A DNA stretch of 64,000 nucleotides, from positions 26,497 to 90,496 of the forward strand of contig JAOULW010000006.1 in NCBI GenBank assembly GCA_029881805.1, read 5' to 3'. A program made the translations under genes and the position numbers. Numbering within the stretch: position 1 is the first letter of the stretch; each line of letters begins with the position of its first letter. The DNA comes from Candidatus Bathyarchaeota archaeon. GTDB taxonomy: Archaea; Thermoproteota; Bathyarchaeia; Bathyarchaeales; Bathycorpusculaceae. Shown here one piece after another: positions 54,170 through 63,473 of the stretch. The notes beneath the pieces are model-generated. The model had not been told where the DNA came from. It searched no databases and saw only the letters and a program-made list of their open reading frames with translations.

Positions 54170-54772
54170 TTATCTTTTTTCCATCCCGACTATGCACCAA
54201 TCCTCAGGACGATCATACTCCGTATCAACTGTTAAGTGTACTATTTTGAGTTGCGGATATCTTTTTTCCAAATCATCTAAATCAACATTTTCAAACCTCT
54301 TCTTGTTGTTGAGATAAGCTTCTCTAGTTAGGGCGTTTGACTCATAGTTCTCTTTAGTTCTTTTCAAAATCCTTGCAATAGACGCCTCTTCAGAACAGTG
54401 AGTTTGCAATATGACAAAAGTCATGTTTTGTTTTGCAGCAATTGCAGCAGCACGCCTTCGTAGTTCTTGGGTTACAAAAGTAGCATCCAATATGACGCCT
54501 TCAGTCTTTTGTGCAAGGTTCTCTGCACGTCGAAAAATTTCATCGTAAACAAGCTTCCGCTTGCTCATGTTTGACGCAACTTTTTCGTCAAAAATGTCTT
54601 CATTCTTGAGAACCTCCAACCGAATCAAATCTGTCCGAAGAATGTGGTATCCCTTGATTCTGGAGATTTCCTCAGAGGTCTCTGTTTTCCAAGTTCCTGG
54701 GAGCCCGCATGTAATTATTAGAGTTCTGGACCTTAACTCATTTTTAACAAAATCGGAGAAAGGTTCCCTCAA
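54170..54772 (-). CDS. P-loop kinase (COG0645-like)
   Basis: 200 residues. Walker A LIITCGLPGTWKTETSE is unusual in carrying Trp before Lys. The lid and second motif follow in VILDATFVTQELRRRAA, and ARILKRTKENYESNAL provides lid arginines. Small-molecule kinase fold related to the C-terminal half of bacterial COG2187-COG0645 fusions. Operon with the PHP gene. Confidence 0.82.
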   Translation of the reverse strand: MREPFSDFVKNELRSRTLIITCGLPGTWKTETSEEISRIKGYHILRTDLIRLEVLKNEDIFDEKVASNMSKRKLVYDEIFRRAENLAQKTEGVILDATFVTQELRRRAAAIAAKQNMTFVILQTHCSEEASIARILKRTKENYESNALTREAYLNNKKRFENVDLDDLEKRYPQLKIVHLTVDTEYDRPEDWCIVGMEKR

Positions 54773-54865
54773 CTAGATACCCCCACGCAACTAAATTGAG
54801 ACAAAGCAAAATTAAACCTTTGTGGCAAGGTACTTCAACAAGCACAGGCTCCCCTTCTGGCTTCC

Positions 54866-55306
54866 CTAAGCCTTCATGATTATGCTTGGACTGAGCGTAT
54901 AGAACTCGCTATCAAAAACCAGAGAATTACTGGAGTCATATGAACCTTTCAACATAAACAGGTGACTTGCGCATCTGCAATCTGAGCACCCAAAATTCAC
55001 GACTGGAATGCCATTCTTCCCAAGTTTTCTCGCAATCTTGCATTCCTCGGTTTTCCCTGTTTGCACATAGAATACTCTTACAACTTTTGCAGAATTATTG
55101 GCAAGCAGATAATCAATATGCCAAAACTTACGCTTAGCTTTTCTGAGATGCCGCTTTATCCGTTTTTCCAGATTGTTTTGAGCAGAGCCTATATAGGTGT
55201 ATACGCCCTTCCTAAAATGCACTTTACCCAAAGCACCGACACTTGCCCGAAAGTCCCTAGTTGCTGATATGACTAGAACATATACGCCTTTGATCGTTTT
55301 ACTCAT
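54866..55306 (-). CDS. GIY-YIG domain protein (DUF123/COG1833)
   Basis: 146 residues. The GIY-YIG pair is GVYVLVIS and GVYTYIGSAQNNLEKRIKRH, with a catalytic Arg and the FWHIDYLL helix; cysteines in CSDCRCASHLFML may bind zinc, as in the archaeal DUF123 family. A possible structure-specific DNA endonuclease. A 31-codon frame overlaps its start. Confidence 0.87.
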   Translation of the reverse strand: MSKTIKGVYVLVISATRDFRASVGALGKVHFRKGVYTYIGSAQNNLEKRIKRHLRKAKRKFWHIDYLLANNSAKVVRVFYVQTGKTEECKIARKLGKNGIPVVNFGCSDCRCASHLFMLKGSYDSSNSLVFDSEFYTLSPSIIMKA

Positions 55307-55394
55307 ACCATTTCAGAATCTCGCTGATAGCCCTTTCGGAATAGCCTATCTCCTTGAGCACTCTCTTTAAATCCTTAATGGATTTGACAATCAA
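55299..55394 (-). CDS. Possible 31-residue small helical protein coupled to the GIY-YIG gene
   Basis: TTG-started frame: a basic helix (IVKSIKDLKRVLKEIGY) then SERAISEILKWYE. It reads like a short helix-turn-helix rather than noise, and its stop lies inside the first codons of the GIY-YIG gene (8-base overlap), a common sign of coupled translation. No family is recognised. The remaining sequence up to 55661 shows only A/T-rich promoter-like DNA for the deaminase gene. Confidence 0.4.
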   Translation of the reverse strand: MIVKSIKDLKRVLKEIGYSERAISEILKWYE

Positions 55395-55661
55395 ACACAA
55401 CCACCACAGGTATGCGGGACATGCTTAAATCTATTTATCTTTAGCTATAAAGGTACTCGTTCACACGATTCAAATCGAATCTTTCAAAGCGTAGAACGTT
55501 CTTTGCAAAGCCACGGAAGATAGCACTTAAATGGCTAACTTAACTTCGAACAATGACGTGATTAGTCGCTTGAAAAGAGGCAAGTCCAGAAAATTTTTAA
55601 GTCTTGAGAAGTAACAAATCTACATTCCTTACGATTTCCATTAGATAGAAAGCGATCTAAC

Positions 55662-57002
55662 ATGAACCTTCTCATTCACGACGGAACTATAATCACAATG
55701 CACAATAGGAAAGTAATTCTTCAAGGCGCTCTCGTCGTAGAAGGCGAAACCATAGTTGACGTCGGAAAGACACGCGAGCTAAGAAGACAGTACAAAAGAG
55801 GCTACGAAAAGATAGATGCAAAAGGCAAAGTTGTCATACCAGGCCTTATTAATACCCATCAACATGCCGCTATGAGTTTGCTGAGAGGATACTCAGACGA
55901 CTTACCACTTCAAGAGTGGCTGGAAAAGCGGATATGGCCCATAGAAAAACACATGACAGCCCATGACGTCTATGTTGGAGCGTTGCTAACGGCAACAGAA
56001 TCAATAATGGGCGGAACAACAACCGTAAACACCATGTACCATTACACACCAGAAGAAAATGAGGCAAAAGCTTTCGCTGACGCAGGCTTAAGGGGAGTAG
56101 TCGGTCATGTATGCTTTTCGTGGAGAAAAAAGGAAGATAAAAAAGCCCTAAGGGACTTGGCTAGAAATTGGCATAACAAGCGAGATGGTTTAATCCGTGT
56201 AAGCGTAGATCCCCATTCGCCATATACGGTTGATCCAGAATACATGAGAGAACTGAAAGAAATCCGAAAGGAATTGAATCAAGAATACGGTTCAAGCCGA
56301 GTACCGCTAATTTGGCATATCCATGTCGCTGAAACAGATGATGAAACGGAAAAGATCCGAAAGGCCTTCAAGATGGAATTAAAAGAGGGAATAATGAAGT
56401 ACTTAGATTTGTTGGGCGTTTTGGATGAATATGTAATTGCAGCACATTGTGTTTCATTAGTGGATAAGGATATGTCAGTTATGAAGAAGAGAGGAGTAAA
56501 GGTTTCGCACAGTCCAATCTCGAACCTCAAACTTGCTTCAGGTATTAGCCCTGTCCCGAAAATGCTCAAGGAAGGCATAACTGTTTCACTTGGCACAGAT
56601 GGTCCATGTGCAAATAACACTGCTGACATGTTCGAAATCATGAAAACAGCAGCCATATTGCACAAAGGAGTAGCCAAAGACCCAACGCTTCTGCCAGCAG
56701 AACAGGTCCTAGAGATGGCGACAATAGAAGGAGCCAAGGCATTGGCATGGGACAATGAAATAGGTTCGATAGAAGTCGGCAAAAAAGCAGACTTAGCAAT
56801 AATCGACCTCAAGAAACCACACCTTTGCCCATCATATAATGCGGTAAGCCATCTAGTATATGCAGCAAAGGCCTCTGATGTTGAAGCAGTAATAGTGAAC
56901 GGAGAAATAGTCATGGAAAACAGAAAATTGGCGAAATTAGACGTAGAAAAAGTCATGGGAAACGCTGAGAAAGTAAAAAGTGGTCTTCTTAACAAGCTAT
57001 AG
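55662..57002 (+). CDS. mtaD: 5-methylthioadenosine/S-adenosylhomocysteine deaminase-type amidohydrolase
   Basis: 446 residues, TIM-barrel amidohydrolase with one metal: [20 protein letters not shown] (the first His pair), the later His in [16 protein letters not shown]-type [13 protein letters not shown], and the Asp in [12 protein letters not shown]. The SAH/MTA deaminase group is the best fit. It stands 50 bases before SAH hydrolase, so both probably clear S-adenosylhomocysteine and related nucleosides. Confidence 0.88.
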   Translation: MNLLIHDGTIITMHNRKVILQGALVVEGETIVDVGKTRELRRQYKRGYEKIDAKGKVVIPGLINTHQHAAMSLLRGYSDDLPLQEWLEKRIWPIEKHMTAHDVYVGALLTATESIMGGTTTVNTMYHYTPEENEAKAFADAGLRGVVGHVCFSWRKKEDKKALRDLARNWHNKRDGLIRVSVDPHSPYTVDPEYMRELKEIRKELNQEYGSSRVPLIWHIHVAETDDETEKIRKAFKMELKEGIMKYLDLLGVLDEYVIAAHCVSLVDKDMSVMKKRGVKVSHSPISNLKLASGISPVPKMLKEGITVSLGTDGPCANNTADMFEIMKTAAILHKGVAKDPTLLPAEQVLEMATIEGAKALAWDNEIGSIEVGKKADLAIIDLKKPHLCPSYNAVSHLVYAAKASDVEAVIVNGEIVMENRKLAKLDVEKVMGNAEKVKSGLLNKL

Positions 57003-57052
57003 TAACACTAAATAGTCAAGTTGTAGTTGAGCATCAGAGGAAGGGAAACAGA

Positions 57053-58309
57053 ATGGAAAAATTCAAAGTTAAAGACACAACTCTAGCGTCTAAAGGTCAT
57101 TTGCAAATAGAATGGGCCTCAAAACATATGCCTGTTCTAAACCAGATCAGAGAAAGATTCAGCAAAGAAAAACCTCTTAAAGACTTGTCTCTAGGAGCCT
57201 GTTTGCACGTAACAAAAGAGACAGCCGTTCTTGTTGACACTTTCCTCGCCGGAGGAGCTAGAGTTACGTTATGCGGTTCTAATCCTCTTTCTACGCAAGA
57301 CGATGTGGCAGCTGCTTTAGCAGAGAAAGGCGTCAATATCTTTGCGTGGCGAGAACAAACAACAGACGAATATTACTGGTGCATAGAGAGAACAATAGAC
57401 CATAAACCGACAATAACACTCGATGACGGGGCAGACCTTGTAGGCACAATCCACGGCAAAAGAACAGAGGCATTATCGAACATTAAAGGTGGAACGGAAG
57501 AAACGACGACAGGTGTGTTGCGGTTACGAGCCATGGAAAAAACTGGGGGGCTCAAATACGCAATAATAGCGGTGAATGACGCCTACACGAAATATTTGTT
57601 TGACAACCGCATCGGAACAGGACAAAGTACAATAGACGGCATTCTGAGAGCGACAAACATTCTTTTAGCAGGCAAGAACTTGGTTGTCTGCGGTTACGGA
57701 TGGTGTGCGAGAGGAATAGCCATGAGAGCCCAAGGAATGGGCGCAAATGTAATAGTTACTGAAGTGAATCCGATTAGAGCACTTGAAGCTGTAATGAACG
57801 GCTTCCGTGTGTTGCCAATCGCTGAGGCTGCAACAATAGGCGACATATTTGTGACGTCAACAGGCAACATAAATGTGATAAGAAAAGAGCACATGGAAAA
57901 AATGAAGGACGGTGCCATCCTCTCCAACAGCGGTCACTTCAACGTAGAAATAGACATAAAGAACCTGGAAGAACTTGCAGTTTCAAAAAGAAAGATGAGA
58001 CCAAACCTTGAGGAATACACCCTGAAGGATCGGAAGAAAATATACCTTTTAGCAGAGGGAAGGCTCGTGAACTTATCGGCGGCAGAAGGCCATCCATCCG
58101 AGGTTATGGATATGTCATTTGCGAATCAGGCTCTATGCGTAGAATACATGGCTCAGGCTGAAACAATGCTACCGAAGGTATACCCGGTGCCAAAGGAGAT
58201 AGATGAAACGATTGCAATGCTGAAACTTGATGCGATGAGGATTAAGATAGACGAACTAACAGACGAGCAGAAAGAGTATCTGGCAACATGGGAAATGGGA
58301 ACAACGTAA
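57053..58309 (+). CDS. ahcY: S-adenosylhomocysteine hydrolase
   Basis: 418 residues. Splits SAH to adenosine and homocysteine with tightly bound NAD. Visible: [20 protein letters not shown], the catalytic region [29 protein letters not shown], the NAD site [32 protein letters not shown] and the C-terminal helix ending in [12 protein letters not shown]. Length and motifs are normal for the archaeal form. Confidence 0.96.
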   Translation: MEKFKVKDTTLASKGHLQIEWASKHMPVLNQIRERFSKEKPLKDLSLGACLHVTKETAVLVDTFLAGGARVTLCGSNPLSTQDDVAAALAEKGVNIFAWREQTTDEYYWCIERTIDHKPTITLDDGADLVGTIHGKRTEALSNIKGGTEETTTGVLRLRAMEKTGGLKYAIIAVNDAYTKYLFDNRIGTGQSTIDGILRATNILLAGKNLVVCGYGWCARGIAMRAQGMGANVIVTEVNPIRALEAVMNGFRVLPIAEAATIGDIFVTSTGNINVIRKEHMEKMKDGAILSNSGHFNVEIDIKNLEELAVSKRKMRPNLEEYTLKDRKKIYLLAEGRLVNLSAAEGHPSEVMDMSFANQALCVEYMAQAETMLPKVYPVPKEIDETIAMLKLDAMRIKIDELTDEQKEYLATWEMGTT

Positions 58310-58384
58310 TTGCAACTTTCGAAAGACACGGCAAACTTTAAAAGGTAATAAGAAGTAAACATGGCTTACATGTGGTGATGAGTA

Positions 58385-58738
58385 ATGGTCAGTAAAGATC
58401 AAGCAATAGGTGGGATAATTTTCCTCGTATGCATGATAATCGCCATATTCTACGTGATAACTCTCTTCTATCCCCAATGGATGATAGACTTGGGATGGGC
58501 AGCAGATACCAGCGCAATTCAGTTTTGGCTTGTGGCTGTTCCCGTGTTCATAGCTTTTGTGGCAATCATGGGAATAGGTGCATGGATAGGTTGGACGATG
58601 GCTACGACACCACCGCCAAAGCCAATAGAGGAAATTACAAGCGAAATGGAAGAGGAGAAACCGGAAGAGAGACCATCAGAGGAAGAAGTCCCAGAGACTG
58701 AAGAAGAGAAAAAGCCCGAACGAAGAAGAAAAACCTAA
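58385..58738 (+). CDS. Two-helix membrane protein with acidic cytosolic tail
   Basis: 117 residues: helix 1 (IIFLVCMIIAIFYVITLF), short external loop with WMIDLGWAADTSAIQ, helix 2 (VFIAFVAIMGIGAWIGWTM), then a Glu/Pro-rich tail of about 45 residues ending RRRKT. Family not recognised; the acidic tail may bind a partner. 75 bases after ahcY. Confidence 0.7.
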   Translation: MVSKDQAIGGIIFLVCMIIAIFYVITLFYPQWMIDLGWAADTSAIQFWLVAVPVFIAFVAIMGIGAWIGWTMATTPPPKPIEEITSEMEEEKPEERPSEEEVPETEEEKKPERRRKT

Positions 58739-58824
58739 GAGTAAAATTATTTCCTATTTCGAATCTGTTTCTATTCATATTTTATGTTAAAGGCTAATCA
58801 AGAGCAGCCTAGAGAAGCCAATGT

Positions 58825-59199
58825 TTATAAACCAAACATCTGAAAAGCAAAATACAACGCAATATAAGTGGCTGCAGAAACACCAAACATCACCATGACA
58901 ATTTTGGGCGAGATTGAAATAAAGGGCACTTCTTCACCCTTTGCCTGTATTTCATATTCTTTGATTTCATGAGTCTCTGAATCAACTCTAACAATGGCTA
59001 TAAGTTTCTTCATCTCAACCTCTACTGTGTATACTCCCTCCTCTAAAGAAACCCGCTTAGGCTTCAAACTGCCCCTATTTCCGACCCGCTTAAGAAAACC
59101 CGTAACGATTGCAGTTACCGATTCAGCGTTTAACGTTTTCGCATGAGGGGTCGATGACGTTAGAGCACTAGGAGTTCTTCTCTGTAAAGTTGCTGACAA
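58825..59199 (-). CDS. Tail-anchored small membrane protein
   Basis: 124 residues from a TTG. A cytosolic part with a two-strand pattern (VYTVEVEMKKLIAIVRVDSE, THEIKEYEIQAKG) precedes a single C-terminal helix (IVMVMFGVSAATYIALYFAF), a tail-anchor layout. The start is uncertain, since no ATG precedes MKKLIAI. Unrecognised family. Confidence 0.6.
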   Translation of the reverse strand: MSATLQRRTPSALTSSTPHAKTLNAESVTAIVTGFLKRVGNRGSLKPKRVSLEEGVYTVEVEMKKLIAIVRVDSETHEIKEYEIQAKGEEVPFISISPKIVMVMFGVSAATYIALYFAFQMFGL

Positions 59200-59269
59200 C
59201 TAAGATTGTCTCCTACTCATTTCGAGACTCAGAGGTTTGAAAGAACCCATGCATACCACGGTAAGGCAC

Positions 59270-59647
59270 CTAACCAGTTATGTTTTGAAGCATACATTGC
59301 ACTATGTTTCCGCAGACTATGCATTCTTCAGGTATTTTTTCCTTCGTCGAACGTTTGCTCAAATATCCAAAATGGTGCAGGCATCCTTGTATCTCAGAGG
59401 GAACCTTCTTTCGTTTTTCATCAATAGATCGAGTGACAGATTTCTTTATCTTCGTTTCACTGACATCAGGTTCTTGCTTCTCTTCTAGTAGCGGAGAAGG
59501 TTCTTCTTCAACTATTATTTTTGTTAAGCAATAAGGGCATGCTTCATAGGACTCTGATTCTTTGGAGGCCAAATTTTGGGCTTTAATGGGGTTAGTGAAA
59601 GCTCTTCCACAAGAGGGATTTGAACATGTGAACCCTTGAACTTGCAT
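59270..59647 (-). CDS. Zinc-ribbon-type Cys protein
   Basis: About 125 residues from ATG 59647. One Cys set is FTCSNPSCGRAFTNP with CPYCLTKI, a zinc-ribbon-like cluster; a second is CLHHFGYLSKRS with CIVCGNIVQC. A long acidic/basic linker separates them. Probably a nucleic-acid- or protein-contacting zinc protein; archaeal proteins of this style are uncharacterised. Confidence 0.72.
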   Translation of the reverse strand: MQVQGFTCSNPSCGRAFTNPIKAQNLASKESESYEACPYCLTKIIVEEEPSPLLEEKQEPDVSETKIKKSVTRSIDEKRKKVPSEIQGCLHHFGYLSKRSTKEKIPEECIVCGNIVQCMLQNITG

Positions 59648-59848
59648 TATTGTCTCTTTCTTCTTTGTGATAGTTAACCCTCCCTTTAGCACACTTACAA
59701 AATCGGATTACGAGCTTATAGTATTAATGAATTATAACATTTAATTTACGATACTGAGCTAGTAACCATATTTGAAAGAAACAAAAAAGCAGAAAGCTGA
59801 GTCAAAACAAAAACAAGTGCAATTGCCACCTTTGAGTGCGCGCTAAAG

Positions 59849-60541
59849 TTATACGAATAGTAGTAGAACGTAAACGATTGTCGCAGTCGCACCAATAGTA
59901 GCTATTACTTTCCCGTGATGCTTGCTTTCATCATTTTTGCTTATAGTCAGTTCTATTCCAAAGAGCAAACCTACAAGCCCTCCGAGCGCAGCAAAAATGT
60001 AGCCTAGAATAATCGTCTTTTGTGAGGAATTTGGAGTGGGTGGACGACTTCCATATCCTATTGTGGAAAGCCCAGCAAACAGAAGAAAAATACCTGAAAC
60101 TGACATCAAAGGTGGCAACAGGGGTTCAATATACTCCACATAGACTAGTGTAAACACAATTTTTGATAGAGAGCTATAGGAATTGTCCCAAACAAAATAG
60201 ATTCGCGTATTTGCTGGTGGGACCCATATGATATCAGAATAAGAGGCATTTGGGCGAGAAGGTTCACTATAGTGTTCATAAGGTTGACTTGCATTCCACT
60301 TAATCAAGTTAGTTTCGTTGAAGACTATAAAATCCAAGCTTCCCAGTTGAACTTCAAAAATTATGTGAAGAGGTGTATTTGGCAGAAAAATGCCTGAATA
60401 GTAATACCATTCGAAGCTTGGAATCTCAAAAGACTCATTAGCCAAAGTTGATGAATGCTTAATCGGTACATATGACAAAATAAATAGAGCAGCTCCAATC
60501 ATCGTCAGGATTATTCCGAGAATGATAAGGTTATGTTTCAC
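59849..60541 (-). CDS. Membrane protein with external sequon-containing loop
   Basis: 230 residues: an N-terminal helix (LIILGIILTMIGAALFILSY), an external region of about 100 residues with several N-x-S/T sequons, then three helices (about 137-160, 175-195, 212-228). No motif I recognise. Single minus-strand gene. Confidence 0.65.
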   Translation of the reverse strand: MKHNLIILGIILTMIGAALFILSYVPIKHSSTLANESFEIPSFEWYYYSGIFLPNTPLHIIFEVQLGSLDFIVFNETNLIKWNASQPYEHYSEPSRPNASYSDIIWVPPANTRIYFVWDNSYSSLSKIVFTLVYVEYIEPLLPPLMSVSGIFLLFAGLSTIGYGSRPPTPNSSQKTIILGYIFAALGGLVGLLFGIELTISKNDESKHHGKVIATIGATATIVYVLLLFV

Positions 60542-60627
60542 ATACAGCCCTCAAGCTACCTGTAGAATCTGAAAACTGACTCCATTATCTTAAAGCTTTC
60601 ACAAAGCGCGCGCTATTTAACGGCAAA

Positions 60628-61206
60628 CTAGGGAGCCGCCAATTTTTTGAGATCTTGCTCTCCTCCCGCGTAACCGGAGGCAATCAATACATCGTCTGCT
60701 TCAATTTTGGAGTCAGGTTTGGGTCGTATGCACTTGTCTCTCCTTCTTATGGCAAGAACCCACATGCCAGTCTCTTCGGGAATTCGAGCCTCCCGCAAGC
60801 TCTTATTTATCAACGAAGAATTTTCAGACACATCCGCATAGGTGACGGTTTCTTCGGCTTCTTCAATGGCGAGTTTTAACACTGGATGTGGCTCGATGCC
60901 TCTCAAAACAACTTCTGCTATCTCGGCAGCACCATCAGCTATTTTTTCGGTTGCAACACCCAGCCTTATAAGTCCAAGAAAACCCTTAGCATCTTCTTTT
61001 TTGAAACCGCTTGACAAAACAATCAACTCGAACTCGGTATGTAATTTATCGACGAGCTCTTCAAGTCTCTGCACTTCCTCGGCTAACTCCCTACTCTTCA
61101 ACAGAAGCGAAGAATAGGCCAAGTCAATCATTAACTCAGACGTATCTTTAAGCTCAACAAATCGTTCAACAATCTCTTCAAATTGCTTCTGGTTTGGCTG
61201 GGGCAT
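60628..61206 (-). CDS. PhoU-like/TrkA_C regulatory protein (COG3273), copy 2
   Basis: About 192 residues. N-terminal PhoU-like helices (FVELKDTSELMIDLAYSSLL) and a C-terminal TrkA_C (RCK-C) ligand-binding domain (LAIRRRDKCIRPKPDSKIEA, DDVLIASGYAGGEQDLKKLA). It starts 1 base after the stop of its paralog, with a GGAGGAA site. Regulatory partner of the MgtE-like transporter in this operon. Confidence 0.85.
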   Translation of the reverse strand: MPQPNQKQFEEIVERFVELKDTSELMIDLAYSSLLLKSRELAEEVQRLEELVDKLHTEFELIVLSSGFKKEDAKGFLGLIRLGVATEKIADGAAEIAEVVLRGIEPHPVLKLAIEEAEETVTYADVSENSSLINKSLREARIPEETGMWVLAIRRRDKCIRPKPDSKIEADDVLIASGYAGGEQDLKKLAAP

Positions 61207-61207
61207 T

Positions 61208-61816
61208 CTATTCCTCCATTTTCTGGAGTTTTCCCACAGCAAGTTCTTTAAATTCTTTCGTGCCCGATGGGGCTCCGCGGGTAATGAGAACGTCGCCAAG
61301 TTCAACCTGTTCGGTTTCTTTGGGATTTATTATCCAATCTTTGTTTCGGCAAATGGCAATTATGTCAATGCCCATTCTGGCCGCTAAATCAAGTTCACAT
61401 ATCTGCTTTCCAACAAGGATTGATTCTTCACTTACTTTTGCTTTCATTAAACGTTCTTCAACTTTCTCAAAAATTTCACTTACAATGGGATGAACGCCAA
61501 TGTTTTGTGTGACTATAGCTGCAATGTCTGCGGCGGCATCTGAAATCTTGTCTGCTGCAGAAGCGACTGTGGAAACTCCAACCAGCATTTCAGCGTCCTT
61601 AGAATCTCGGGCTGCTATCATAATCGTCATATCTAAGAGGTAGGATAATGTATCAACACGGCTTTCAAGTTCTAAAACGTCATCCGCTAGTTCTTTGTCA
61701 TTAAATAGTGCGGCAGAGTAAGCCAAGTCAATCATCAATTCGGAAAGGTTTTTCATTTCTAAAAGCACTTCTCTAGCGGGTATGGGTTTATACTCTATCT
61801 TCCCTAAAGGAGGCAT
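61208..61816 (-). CDS. PhoU-like/TrkA_C regulatory protein (COG3273), copy 1
   Basis: 202 residues, paralog of the next gene: PhoU-like helices (REVLLEMKNLSELMIDLAYS) then TrkA_C (GIDIIAICRNKDWIINPKET, LGDVLITRGAPSGTKEFKEL). 64 bases downstream of the transporter stop. Tandem copies probably form a hetero-oligomeric ring on the transporter's cytosolic face (inference). Confidence 0.85.
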   Translation of the reverse strand: MPPLGKIEYKPIPAREVLLEMKNLSELMIDLAYSAALFNDKELADDVLELESRVDTLSYLLDMTIMIAARDSKDAEMLVGVSTVASAADKISDAAADIAAIVTQNIGVHPIVSEIFEKVEERLMKAKVSEESILVGKQICELDLAARMGIDIIAICRNKDWIINPKETEQVELGDVLITRGAPSGTKEFKELAVGKLQKMEE

Positions 61817-61880
61817 ATTTTTAATGTCGCTCTCCGACTGAAAAAGAATAATGAATAACGCACGTTTTAACTCTATCCCT

Positions 61881-63065
61881 TTAAATTGCCCTCACTAGAA
61901 ACAAAGCCATGAGCAAAGCGATTGTTGTTATACTGTCTGCAAGAGAACTTTCAATAGGGATGACGAAGTTGTCAGGGTCCAAACCCCTCTGAAAAGTCAA
62001 AATTGAAACAGCGTAAGACACCAGGATAATTACGCTTACAGCAAAGGCATTCGTTATCAATAAAAGAGTAGTGAAGCCCAAGAACGCATACAGCTTGCCG
62101 CCCAAGGCTAACGTTGTAACTGAGAAGAAAATAAACATTATAATCGACGCCGCCCATGCACTCAGAATGTGCATCGCGTGATTTCGCATTGACGAGAAAG
62201 AAGGCTTAAGCAATCCCAGAGCAAGTTTTGTTGTGGCTGTGGACCCAACTACGGAACCGACATCCCCTACCATGTCAATCAACGCAGGATAAACGGTATA
62301 AATCTCCTCACAGCCCTCTAAGCTTATGCTTCTTAGAACTGTCCCTGTGATGTTGACGATGAAGGCGACAAAAATCAAGGTGAAAAAAGATTCTTTGATT
62401 GTCTTGACGAACTCTTTCTCGCGAATGTCCTTCGCTAAGATATAGAGCGCCAAAATCACTTGTATAATTCCAACAAAGAGAGCAGCGTAGTTGAATAGAG
62501 AGTACATGTTTAGCGTCAGAACGTAACTCGCTGTTATGAATATGTCCGCGACAGTAGACATTATCGGATACTCGATAACATCTGGGTCTAAACCTCTCTT
62601 GAATGTAACGAATGAGACAGCTATTGTAAACAAGGAGAGCATTAGTCCCAAGGTCATAGTTGAAACCACGACTATTAAAATGTCGAAAAAATCTAGGAAA
62701 GTTATTCCCCAGAATAAATTCCCAAAGAGAACAGAAACTAAACTCATTGCAACGCTCGTTTCTAAAGTCAGGACGACTATTGCCCTGAATAATACGTAAA
62801 AGGTTTTTGTGTTTCCGAAAAGTCTTGGGTAAATCGTACCGACGTGCAAAGCCGTTCCTAAGCGTCCACTAAACAGCCCGCTTATCATGCCTCTGGCACT
62901 TAAGATAGCAGGATACACTGCGATAGCCCAAGGATAAAGCTGAAAAACGTTGAGTTGAGAAGCAACCAGCAAGCCTGCAATTATTCCGCCAAAATCAAAC
63001 GAATACGCGATCAAAGCTTCTTTGAACGATTTAAAGAACGTTTTCGAATTTAAGGTGCTAGTCAT
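61881..63065 (-). CDS. MgtE/SLC41-like divalent cation transporter
   Basis: 394 residues, membrane protein of the COG1824 'cation-transporter-like permease' group. Two homologous halves each carry a glycine/asparagine-rich pore segment (YPAILSARGMISGLFSGRLG and YPALIDMVGDVGSVVGSTAT) and the QRGLDPD/KRGLDPD motif after a late helix. No N-terminal CBS or N domain of bacterial MgtE, so the following PhoU-TrkA_C proteins may serve as the regulatory part. Translation may be coupled to the upstream leader frame (ATGA overlap). Mg2+ is the likely ion (family inference). Confidence 0.85.
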   Translation of the reverse strand: MTSTLNSKTFFKSFKEALIAYSFDFGGIIAGLLVASQLNVFQLYPWAIAVYPAILSARGMISGLFSGRLGTALHVGTIYPRLFGNTKTFYVLFRAIVVLTLETSVAMSLVSVLFGNLFWGITFLDFFDILIVVVSTMTLGLMLSLFTIAVSFVTFKRGLDPDVIEYPIMSTVADIFITASYVLTLNMYSLFNYAALFVGIIQVILALYILAKDIREKEFVKTIKESFFTLIFVAFIVNITGTVLRSISLEGCEEIYTVYPALIDMVGDVGSVVGSTATTKLALGLLKPSFSSMRNHAMHILSAWAASIIMFIFFSVTTLALGGKLYAFLGFTTLLLITNAFAVSVIILVSYAVSILTFQRGLDPDNFVIPIESSLADSITTIALLMALFLVRAI

Positions 63066-63253
63066 CGGCTTGCAGCCTCCTTTATGAAAGCAGCATACAG
63101 GAAAGAATTGAAGACGGAAGAAACCTTGAAAAAAAAAGTCAGCTTACGTACTTTATGAATAGCAGAAACTTGGTCTTTCTTTAACGCGTACCTTATGGGC
63201 GGAACGGCGTTGATGCTGTAGCCTAGGCTGTTGGTCAGCTTCATCTTGTTCAC
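63062..63253 (-). CDS. Possible leader frame of the transporter mRNA (63 codons)
   Basis: GTG-started frame (an ATG follows at 63244): KLTNSLGYSINAVPPIRYAL, then basic and hydrophobic residues ending in FIKEAASR. Its TGA overlaps the transporter ATG (ATGA), and AAAGGAGG precedes that ATG. It could be a leader peptide controlling the transporter, a broken N-terminal gene, or part of a structured untranslated region. Confidence 0.35.
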   Translation of the reverse strand: MNKMKLTNSLGYSINAVPPIRYALKKDQVSAIHKVRKLTFFFKVSSVFNSFLYAAFIKEAASR

Positions 63254-63338
63254 CTTCTTGGCTTAGTTTGCTTCCACCCATCCATAGGCACCCCTTCAAC
63301 AGAGTCCTTCTAAGCGAGCGCTTAAATTCCACGTTCAT
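63153..63338 (-). CDS. Possible upstream leader frame overlapping the first (61 codons)
   Basis: ATG at 63338 preceded by TTAGGAG, about 40 bases after the TATA-like box. Basic, polar product (MNVEFKRSLRRTLLKG and so on). It overlaps the 63062-63253 frame by about 100 bases in another register. Either leader peptides or a decayed single gene with a frameshift near 63250. Confidence 0.3.
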   Translation of the reverse strand: MNVEFKRSLRRTLLKGCLWMGGSKLSQEGEQDEADQQPRLQHQRRSAHKVRVKERPSFCYS

Positions 63339-63374
63339 GTTCGCTCCTAAACCCTAGGAGAGGACGTGAGCCCT

Positions 63375-63386
63375 TTAAATATATTT
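63375..63386 (-). promoter_or_regulatory. TATA-like box for the cation-transporter operon
   Basis: AAATATATTTAA read on the minus strand, about 310 bases before the transporter start. Transcription starting about 25 bases downstream would give a leader of about 285 bases, unusually long for this window. Confidence 0.5.
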
Positions 63387-63473
63387 CCAAAAAAAGCTTA
63401 ACGGAAGTTCATATTTAGAATTCATAATTGTTTTAATTACTCAGGCTCTAACTCGTTTTCGAGTGTCAGAATC

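Noticed and set aside
56279..56995. 238-codon minus-strand frame inside the deaminase gene
   Set aside because: Antisense shadow of a clear amidohydrolase; no start context and a composition typical of reverse-frame translation.
63066..63390. M-box (ykoK) Mg2+ riboswitch in the transporter leader
   Set aside because: I looked for the conserved M-box core and could not match it convincingly; a different structured leader remains possible.
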